NCBI RefSeq assembly: GCF_029626155.1
Contig: NZ_JARUBL010000001.1
Location: forward strand, 4,444,501 to 4,508,500
Origin: Solwaraspora sp. WMMD1047
GTDB lineage: Bacteria > Actinomycetota > Actinomycetes > Mycobacteriales > Micromonosporaceae
Reading direction: 5' to 3'
Length of the DNA stretch: 64,000 bases
Both the position numbers and the translations under genes were made by a program. Under the pieces are notes generated by a model. That model saw nothing but the letters and a program-made list of their open reading frames with translations. It did no database searches and had not been told where the DNA came from. Below, in pieces: positions 59,739-64,000 of this stretch. Position 1 is the stretch's first letter. Every line of letters starts with the position of its first letter.

Positions 59739-62700
59739 CTACGCCGCGTACCCGCCCCTCTCCGGCCACGTTCCATCGGCTAGCCAGGTCCGTACGATTT
59801 TCAGGTACGCCTTCTCGTAGAGCAGGTTCTCCAACCCGTCCAGCGGTGTGCCGCGCTGGGTCGCCGTCTCGATCACCATCCGGCGATCCATCTCCGGGAA
59901 GCCGAACGCGTACTCCACCATCTGACGGCTCTCCCGGACCTTCTCGAAGTCCACCAGTACGGCCATCCGCGCTTCCATCCTTCGGCAAGCCCTGCTCGTC
60001 TACTCCTCGGACTGGCGGGCGCCCTCCTGGCAAATCTGGTGAAGCTGTTCCTCCGCCGGCAACTCCGTCTCCAGGTACTCCCGTGCGATCCGCTCCGCCG
60101 TCGGCCGGTCCACGGATCGGTTCCGGTCCGCGTACTGGTCGTCGAAGATCCTCGGCGCCGCGAGTGCCGGCGCGAAGATCCAACGGCGCTTCGGAATGTG
60201 CCAAACTACTGCCTGTAACGGACCCGACCACGCCCGAACCGCGATCAGGCCGGACGGTGGTGTCGCCGGCGCTTTGAGCATCGCGTGATAGCTGAAGCGA
60301 ACCCCGAACGCGTACTCCACCATCTGACGGCTCTCCCAGGTCTTCTCGAAGTCCACCAGTACGGCCATCCGCGCTTTCATCCTGCGGCAAGCCCTGCTCG
60401 TCTACGTCTCGGACTGGCGGACGCCCTCCTCGCACATCCGATGCAGCTGCTCCTCGGTCGGCAATTCGGTCCCCAGGTACTCCCGCGCGATCCGCTCCGC
60501 CGTCGACCGGTCCACCGGGTCGATCCCCTCCTCCTCCGAGTCGTCGTACAGAAGTGTCACCGCGATCTCCGGTGCCCAGATCCACCGCTGTTTCGGGACG
60601 CTCCATAGCACCGCGCGCAACGGGTGGTCGGTCTCCAGCCACGACGCGATCAGGCTGGCGGGAGGGCTCCCTCGGCTGGTCTGGTACACCACGTGGTAGT
60701 CGAACGTTCTCGGCTGCACCGCTTAACCCCAATCTCTCACCGCGTGGGAAGTCCCTGAGTCCGAGGCCAAGTTCCGCGACTACCTGCGGGAACGTCCGTC
60801 CGGACGCAGCCAGATGGGCTTGATACTCCGCCCATGCTCTCGGCTTCCGGCGGGTCCACGCCTCAAAGCTGGTGTCGACGGGCCGGGGCAGCGACCCCAT
60901 ATCGCTCGGCATCCGGTCAAATATTCCCGCCTGCCGATTCAGCCGGGAAATTTCGAGCAATGCGTTGACCCGGTCCACAGAGCTGGCCGACGGAAGGCGA
61001 ACAATCTCGTAAAGCTCATGGGTCGTCTTTCCCAGGTCCCGGGACAGTGCCGTGGGGAACTGCACCTCCACCGCGAATCCGGCTGAAGATCGTACCGTGA
61101 CGTTGACTCCGTTATGACGATTGCCCGCTAGCCAGAAGTTCTTGACCTCGGTGATCTGGTACCCGCGGTCGACGAGAGCCCTGAGGGTGGCATCGATTAC
61201 CGCCCCGTACCTGGCCTCCGGGGTCTGAACGCTGAACCTGACCCGATCGGCAACCGAGTTGAGGAACGCTTCTGGTGTCTGCCCCTTGGCCTCGAATACG
61301 GCAATGAACTTCCGGGCGAGCGACGGGAGGCTCTTTGGCCGATATTGCTCGTCCACCACCCGGGGCCGGTCCGACTCGGTGAACCCGTCCAGCCCGGCCG
61401 TCACCGCCCGCAGGTCGGCCAGCACCCCGTCGGCCACAACCCGCGCCTCGGCCACCGAGGACTCCAGCACCTCGCGGTGCTCGGGCGCGAGACTGTCCAG
61501 CAGGCGCCGCTCAGCGTCCCGGGGGTCGAATACGCGATCGGTGCCCCCGCCGGCAGGCGGGGACGGCTCCGGGTTGGCGTGGGCGCTGCGGGGGTGGAAC
61601 GGGCCGCCGTCGCTGATCCGCTGGTACGCCCGCCAGTCGGCGCCGAGCAGCGCGCGCTTGCCCAGCCAGCTCGCTTCCGGGCCGCGCTGCCCGTTCCAGC
61701 CGGCCCGGCTGACCTCGTACGGGGTCGGATAACCGGGATTGCCGAAGCCGTGCCGGGCGGCCCGGTCGAGGATGTCCCGCGCCCCTTCCTGCTGCCGCTG
61801 GATCTCGTCGACGATGGCGTCCGGGTCGGTGGCGCCGTACCGGGCGCGCAGTGCGGCGATGTCGACATTCGCGTCGCCGGCCGCCCACGCGGCGACCGCC
61901 TCGGCGTCCGCGCGGGCGGCACGCAGCTCGGTGCCGAGCCGCTGCATCACGTTGCGGGCGTGGTGGCCGGTTTCCGGTTGCCAGTCGAAGCCGGCCCGCG
62001 CCCAGGCGTAGCCGCCGATGGTCGACGCGGCCCGCAGGCTGATGTGGTCGACGCCGGAGTACCGGTACCAGTCCCGCATCGCCTCGTTGAACTGGTCGGC
62101 GAAGCCCCGGCCGTGCACGGACTTCGACAGCTTCAGCGAGACGTGCTCGGCGATCAGCCGGCCGTCGTGGTCGCGGCGGAACTCCCGGACGGCCTGCCCG
62201 ACGTACCCACGCTCGCCGTCGAGAATGTCGGCGCGGATGACCACGCTGTCCCGGTAGACGCTGAAGCTCTCTGGCACGGTCGGGTCGAGCCGCAGCCGCA
62301 TCCCGGCGAACTCCAGGCCGTCCAGGTGCCGCGCGAACTCCTCCCGGACCGCGCCCTCCCAGCGGGCGATCTCCGCGTCCGTGGCGGGGATCAACTCGTC
62401 CAACGACGGGTCGCGACCTTCCCGCCGCCACGGTGGGTCGCTCCAGACCTCGTCGTGGGAACTCTCCGGGGCCGGCGCCGGCTCCACCGCCGGCGAGCTT
62501 TCCTCGGGTACGGGAGTGCTGTCGACGGTCGACGGCACGGCACGCGGCGGCGCGCTGCTCGCCTGGTCTGGCCAGCCGTGACCCTGGTCTGGCCAGCCAT
62601 AGCTCTGGTCGGGCCAGACCTGGCTCTGGTCGGGCCAGACCTGGCTCGCCGCCTGCTGATGCGGCCGTACCGGGGCGGTGGTCTGCGGATCGGGCCGGAC

Positions 62701-64000
62701 CGGGCCGGTGGTGAACTGGTCGGGCGGCCAGACCGGGGGCGTCGGCTCCGGCCAGACCGAGCGGGTCGGCTCCGGCCAGACCGGTGGTGTGGTCGGCTGG
62801 TCCGGCCAGGGCAGCATGGTTGTCGGCGGCTCCGGCCGGGCGCCGCTCGACGGCGGATCGGCGAGGCCGAACAGGCGCCGCAGGCCGTCGACCATCCGCC
62901 GCAGCGGCCCGGGGCGCTCTGGGCGTACCGCCGGGGTTTGGTTTTGGGTTAGGGGTTGGGTGGCGTGTCGGTCGGCTCGGGCCAGATCTGCCGGCCGGTG
63001 ATCCGCCCCTGGGTCCGCGCCTCGCTGTACTCCTCGATCACCATCGGGATGGGCAGGCTCGACTGCACCGTGACCACGCCCGTCCGGTCGATGATGCAGC
63101 TCCCCAGCCCGATATGCCTCCCCTGGCTGCGGTCGGACTCCGTCGGGATCGCCTGAGCCAGCCAGCCGTGCTCGAACGGGTGCAGAGCTATCCGGGTGCC
63201 GGTCCCCAGGAATCGGGTCGCCAGTTCTTCCGCCTGTACCTCGGTGATCTCCTGGCTCATGCCGTCTTCCCTCGCTGTTCTGCACGACGCCGTCGGAGGA
63301 TCCGACCGCGCCCGTTGTGCGCTGTATCGGGCCGCTGGCGAGGCCGTCGCCGCGGATGGACCATAGCGTGTGGGTGGCCGCCACGTAGCCGCTCGGCGGG
63401 GTGGTCGAGGTCCGGCCGCGTTGCGGATCCCACCAGACCGGGCCGTCGGCGCCCAGCGGGTAGACCACGACCAGGGCGTGTGCCCCGGCGATCTGGACGG
63501 CGCCGTTGGCGTCGGTGACGAGCTGGCCGGAGTTCCGGTCGACGGCCAGCCACTCGGCGACGACGAGCGCCGAGGCACCCGGTCCGGCGTCCGCGATCTG
63601 CTGGTGCAGCGCCCGGTACTGGTCGGCCACCGCGGCGGACCGCCCGACCGGATCGGTCGGCATGTTCGACGGCGGCCCGGACCAGCCGGAACCCAACCAC
63701 GCCACGGCCCGGTTCGGCCCGTCCGCCTCGCCGCTGAAGTGGTCCCGCGTACCGTCCGGAAGCTGGTCGGGCCAACGCGGCGCGGAGACCTCAGGCCGGC
63801 CGTAGAAGCTGGAGAGCGCCGCCAGCGAACTGTCCAGACAGTTGTTGCTCCGGCCGGCCACCTCCGGGCCGCCGTCGTTGATGAGCTGGCCGTAGGGATG
63901 CGTAGCCGGATTCGCGCCGACCAGGAACTCACCGGACCCGGTCCGCAGGCTCTCCTCGACGTCCCGCTGATGCCGGGGACTCTCGATCGGCGCCAGCCCG
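57361..64000 (-). CDS. Giant polymorphic-toxin open frame with three toxin cassettes, 5' end outside the window
   Basis: One frame stays open for 2,213 codons from the window edge to the stop at 57361. Along it lie a papain-like deamidase (63870-63300), a RelA/SpoT-like domain (about 61350-60870) and an ADP-ribosyltransferase end (57760-57361). The cassettes are joined by long linkers and by stretches whose translation in this frame is Gly/Arg/Pro-rich nonsense (63260-62949 and 60719-59739). In those stretches other frames encode convincing small immunity-like proteins. The frame is thus either one giant fused toxin gene or, more likely, a main toxin followed by orphan cassettes that share a frame because stop codons are rare in this GC-rich DNA. 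Related toxins are exported by type VII systems such as the one next to it. Confidence 0.55.
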   Translation of the reverse strand, partial: GLAPIESPRHQRDVEESLRTGSGEFLVGANPATHPYGQLINDGGPEVAGRSNNCLDSSLAALSSFYGRPEVSAPRWPDQLPDGTRDHFSGEADGPNRAVAWLGSGWSGPPSNMPTDPVGRSAAVADQYRALHQQIADAGPGASALVVAEWLAVDRNSGQLVTDANGAVQIAGAHALVVVYPLGADGPVWWDPQRGRTSTTPPSGYVAATHTLWSIRGDGLASGPIQRTTGAVGSSDGVVQNSEGRRHEPGDHRGTGGRTGDPIPGDRHPDSSAPVRARLAGSGDPDGVRPQPGEAYRAGELHHRPDGRGHGAVEPAHPDGDRGVQRGADPGADHRPADLARADRHATQPLTQNQTPAVRPERPGPLRRMVDGLRRLFGLADPPSSGARPEPPTTMLPWPDQPTTPPVWPEPTRSVWPEPTPPVWPPDQFTTGPVRPDPQTTAPVRPHQQAASQVWPDQSQVWPDQSYGWPDQGHGWPDQASSAPPRAVPSTVDSTPVPEESSPAVEPAPAPESSHDEVWSDPPWRREGRDPSLDELIPATDAEIARWEGAVREEFARHLDGLEFAGMRLRLDPTVPESFSVYRDSVVIRADILDGERGYVGQAVREFRRDHDGRLIAEHVSLKLSKSVHGRGFADQFNEAMRDWYRYSGVDHISLRAASTIGGYAWARAGFDWQPETGHHARNVMQRLGTELRAARADAEAVAAWAAGDANVDIAALRARYGATDPDAIVDEIQRQQEGARDILDRAARHGFGNPGYPTPYEVSRAGWNGQRGPEASWLGKRALLGADWRAYQRISDGGPFHPRSAHANPEPSPPAGGGTDRVFDPRDAERRLLDSLAPEHREVLESSVAEARVVADGVLADLRAVTAGLDGFTESDRPRVVDEQYRPKSLPSLARKFIAVFEAKGQTPEAFLNSVADRVRFSVQTPEARYGAVIDATLRALVDRGYQITEVKNFWLAGNRHNGVNVTVRSSAGFAVEVQFPTALSRDLGKTTHELYEIVRLPSASSVDRVNALLEISRLNRQAGIFDRMPSDMGSLPRPVDTSFEAWTRRKPRAWAEYQAHLAASGRTFPQVVAELGLGLRDFPRGERLGLSGAAENVRLPRGVPDQPREPSRQPDRVVAGDRPPVARGAMERPETAVDLGTGDRGDTSVRRLGGGGDRPGGPVDGGADRAGVPGDRIADRGAAASDVRGGRPPVRDVDEQGLPQDESADGRTGGLREDLGEPSDGGVRVRGSLQLSRDAQSAGDTTVRPDRGSGVVGSVTGSSLAHSEAPLDLRAGTRGAEDLRRPVRGPEPIRGPADGGADRTGVPGDGVAGGGTASPDLPGGRPPVRGVDEQGLPKDGSADGRTGGLREGPGEPSDGGVRVRLPGDGSPDGDRDGDPARHTAGRVGEPALREGVPENRTDLASRWNVAGEGRVRGVADAGGSPTPASVPQQRSDPAAAPTNPAGAPGGAARVPFDFERFFTDSRWADEATRFEQRLGAYYFTDPATLDVAREALGRLRDVLTDLTPRRPDESPAAHARRVEGAFFRDDAADSAGQVGATVRLDDLLAHGNLRELMTAFYNAAYFNRSAPHTLAATLIDIFDGGRWDAARDAGMDVDQLRTMRHQLDESVNRAILGRLEARFDPTGFRFGRDPFGTGNVVMLSDRGIRDLADVIQSQASRHDRTPEEQERLGLISNPGRYDALGVPLGRFERAYLESRLGGPLTPDTPLPWREGVAAHESTGSRWARRVAGDGFPVVDGVSATTTRMLTAARFLGLDPARVQGFLGALMGWMLPGRDHSLFEMFRGAQIAGIARTELPPGGRFTAVDLHRNLPGLDLHTLRTRILPDGLFPHEARYLQHATDPDGFTETRHPMVRDTAARLWPQLRDGRVTDSDLADWLRRNGIDPADQPAVRALGERLSEPHVMALTVYTRHSHYLINNVIRTQLWTAGVSESAVRARMGSKVRELVGNYLENLRAGRKALPLPLALRPVLHVGEGHLDSRSALSPLTRDWMAAADRADAASRLAHEHQTAGRASEARQARAAGVRAQREQSIAWRRLTAALQAPTARLFDEVRWHADMVHDALTRLPALGSPDRPALAFRGDWLTPGHSPIYGSRLRPQGTAREFLSVSRRLDVAVRFMAENPASDRRVLVVYRLTGGQARDISVFSSFAEDQEAVLPPRSRTRRVDDRDLIERVRADLAGTIDSMVRDGVIPNAPEGYQVIVMEEE
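59739..59978 (-). CDS. Immunity-like protein C, 79 aa
   Basis: A small protein starting MEARMAVLVDFEKVRESRQM, followed by VEYAFGFPEMDRRMVIETAT and ending RTWLADGTWPERGGYAA. The first 26 codons are nearly identical to those of the neighbouring 60000-60380 gene, and the rest is unrelated. Its place between two toxin cassettes, in a frame other than the toxin frame, points to an immunity gene. It looks complete, so it may be the donor of the shared N-terminus. Specific toxin partner unknown. Confidence 0.6.
   Translation of the reverse strand: MEARMAVLVDFEKVRESRQMVEYAFGFPEMDRRMVIETATQRGTPLDGLENLLYEKAYLKIVRTWLADGTWPERGGYAA
59904..60517. repeat. Imperfect direct repeat of about 212 bp, 402 bp apart, in the immunity cluster
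   Basis: 59904-60115 and 60306-60517 align without gaps at a constant offset of 402 bp. The best-conserved part is the first 100 bp (for example GAACGCGTACTCCACCATCT in both). Each unit spans the 5' part of one immunity gene and the 3' part of the gene before it, showing that the cluster grew by duplication with junctions inside genes. Confidence 0.85.
60000..60380 (-). CDS. Immunity-like protein B, 126 aa, apparent chimera
   Basis: Residues 1-26 (ARMAVLVDFEKTWESRQMVE, YAFG) match protein C. Residues 27-126 match protein A: FSYHAMLKAPATPPSGLIAV, AVVWHIPKRRWIFAPALA, then VDRPTAERIAREYLETELPA and EEQLHQICQEGARQSEE. The switch coincides with the edge of the direct repeat, so it is probably a recombination product joining two immunity families. 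Alternatively the true start is further in and the N-terminus is remnant DNA. The likely role is neutralising the RelA/SpoT-like cassette or a lost toxin. Confidence 0.6.
   Translation of the reverse strand: MKARMAVLVDFEKTWESRQMVEYAFGVRFSYHAMLKAPATPPSGLIAVRAWSGPLQAVVWHIPKRRWIFAPALAAPRIFDDQYADRNRSVDRPTAERIAREYLETELPAEEQLHQICQEGARQSEE
60402..60719 (-). CDS. Immunity-like protein A, 105 aa
   Basis: GTG 60719 start; MQPRTFDYHVVYQTSRGSPP, RAVLWSVPKQRWIWAPEIAV, and a C-terminus TAERIAREYLGTELPTEEQL. Aligned with protein B it shows conserved PPxxLIA, AVxW, PKxRWIxAP, VDRxTAERIAREYL and EEQLHxxCxEGxRQSE. It directly follows the RelA/SpoT-like cassette and is the best candidate for its immunity protein. 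Cytosolic and acidic; family not recognised by name. Confidence 0.68.
   Translation of the reverse strand: MQPRTFDYHVVYQTSRGSPPASLIASWLETDHPLRAVLWSVPKQRWIWAPEIAVTLLYDDSEEEGIDPVDRSTAERIAREYLGTELPTEEQLHRMCEEGVRQSET
60720..62948 (-). other. Toxin cassette 2: WPDQ-repeat linker, pre-toxin domain and RelA/SpoT-like synthetase domain
   Basis: Begins after the 62949 stop with RRMVDGLRRLFGLADPPSSG (ATG 62895 possible, no ribosome binding site). A linker of VWPDQ/GWPDQ and VWPEP repeats spans about 62560-62820. A pre-toxin domain follows (EEFARHLDGLEFAGMRLRLD, SGVDHISLRAASTIGGYAWA). The toxin part reads KSLPSLARKF, FLNSVADRVRFSVQTPEARY, GYQITEVKNFWLAGNRHNGV and VEVQFPTALSRDLGKTTHEL, matching RelA/SpoT-like nucleotidyltransferase toxins that make (p)ppGpp or (p)ppApp-type alarmones. 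The cassette lacks a convincing start, so it looks like an orphan module. Confidence 0.68.
62949..63260 (-). CDS. Immunity-like protein (YrhB-like) for the papain-fold toxin
   Basis: A 103-residue protein: MSQEITEVQAEELATRFLGT, RIALHPFEHGWLAQAIPTES, then GVVTVQSSLPIPMVIEEYSE and GRITGRQIWPEP. The pattern HPFEHGWL ... IIDR-TGVVTV-SSLP ... IYP/IWP is that of YrhB-like immunity proteins found after actinobacterial toxins. ATG 63260 would overlap a TGA in a third frame (ATGA) where the papain-like toxin would be expected to end. The toxin frame itself runs straight through this gene in another frame. Confidence 0.72.
   Translation of the reverse strand: MSQEITEVQAEELATRFLGTGTRIALHPFEHGWLAQAIPTESDRSQGRHIGLGSCIIDRTGVVTVQSSLPIPMVIEEYSEARTQGRITGRQIWPEPTDTPPNP
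63261..64000 (-). other. Toxin cassette 1: papain-like glutamine deamidase (Tox-PL) end of the main toxin, partial
   Basis: From the window edge: HPYGQLINDGGPEVAGRSNN, then CLDSSLAALSSFYGRPEVSA (catalytic Cys in NNCLDSSLAAL), and AHALVVVYPLGADGPVWWDP (catalytic His and Asp). This Cys-His-Asp order and the lead-in are those of the toxin glutamine deamidase family at the end of giant type VII/VENN-type toxins. After WWDPQRG the frame continues LWSIRGDGLASGPIQRTTG without a stop before the immunity gene. The N-terminal export region lies outside the window. Confidence 0.78.

Overview
The window is about 72% GC with strongly G/C-biased third codon positions. Its genes (ESX/type VII secretion parts, actinobacterial HelR-like motor, LCP protein, DUF6244-like and Spo0M-like proteins, two-component systems) point to a filamentous actinomycete, most likely Micromonosporaceae. 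This is inferred from gene content and composition; there is no rRNA gene. No tRNA, rRNA, CRISPR array or transposase gene was seen.

Layout. 1-8.5 kb: small regulators (cysteine-free Rrf2, MarR), a VOC protein sharing a divergent leaderless promoter with the MarR gene, a TPR/FN3-like membrane protein, an OmpR-type sensor/regulator pair and a LolA-like protein. 8.5-13.5 kb: a HelR/HelD-type RNA polymerase motor behind an AT-rich structured leader, a Spo0M-like arrestin-fold protein and a GlsB-type stress membrane protein, separated by strong bidirectional hairpins. 13.5-23.3 kb: a NarL-type two-component pair, an autoregulated TetR-monooxygenase operon, a DnaJ-CTD-like membrane protein, a lone winged-helix regulator, an amylo-alpha-1,6-glucosidase and a secreted vanadium-type haloperoxidase. 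23.3-25.3 kb: a small accessory patch with a DUF6244-like gene carrying a textbook -1 frameshift layout, a minimal GntR regulator and a DivIVA-like protein.

25.4-38.7 kb is a probable catabolic island. A long minus-strand operon encodes a CUT2-type ABC importer, amidohydrolase, NifU-like protein, two class III CoA-transferases, a GlcG/HbpS-type protein, HMG-CoA-lyase-like enzyme, SDR and an FCD/GntR regulator. A tandem acyl-CoA dehydrogenase and an enoyl-CoA hydratase are divergent to it. Two similar operator-like sites sit at the divergent start sites. The genes suggest uptake of an unknown acid, CoA activation, one beta-oxidation-like round and retro-aldol cleavage. Several of them carry tandem-repeat extensions at their ends.

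40.2-64 kb is a type VII secretion locus (beta-helix/EccA-like ATPase, LCP, EccE, Pro-rich protein, EccC, EccD, EccB, mycosin) leading into a polymorphic-toxin array. The mycosin has lost its catalytic His and Ser. The array is a single open frame of more than 2,200 codons that runs off the window edge. It holds three toxin cassettes (papain-like deamidase, RelA/SpoT-like, ADP-ribosyltransferase), with immunity-like genes lying in other frames between them. A 20-29 bp-armed palindromic repeat with identical ends occurs at 25.4 and 40.0 kb, roughly bracketing the catabolic island.
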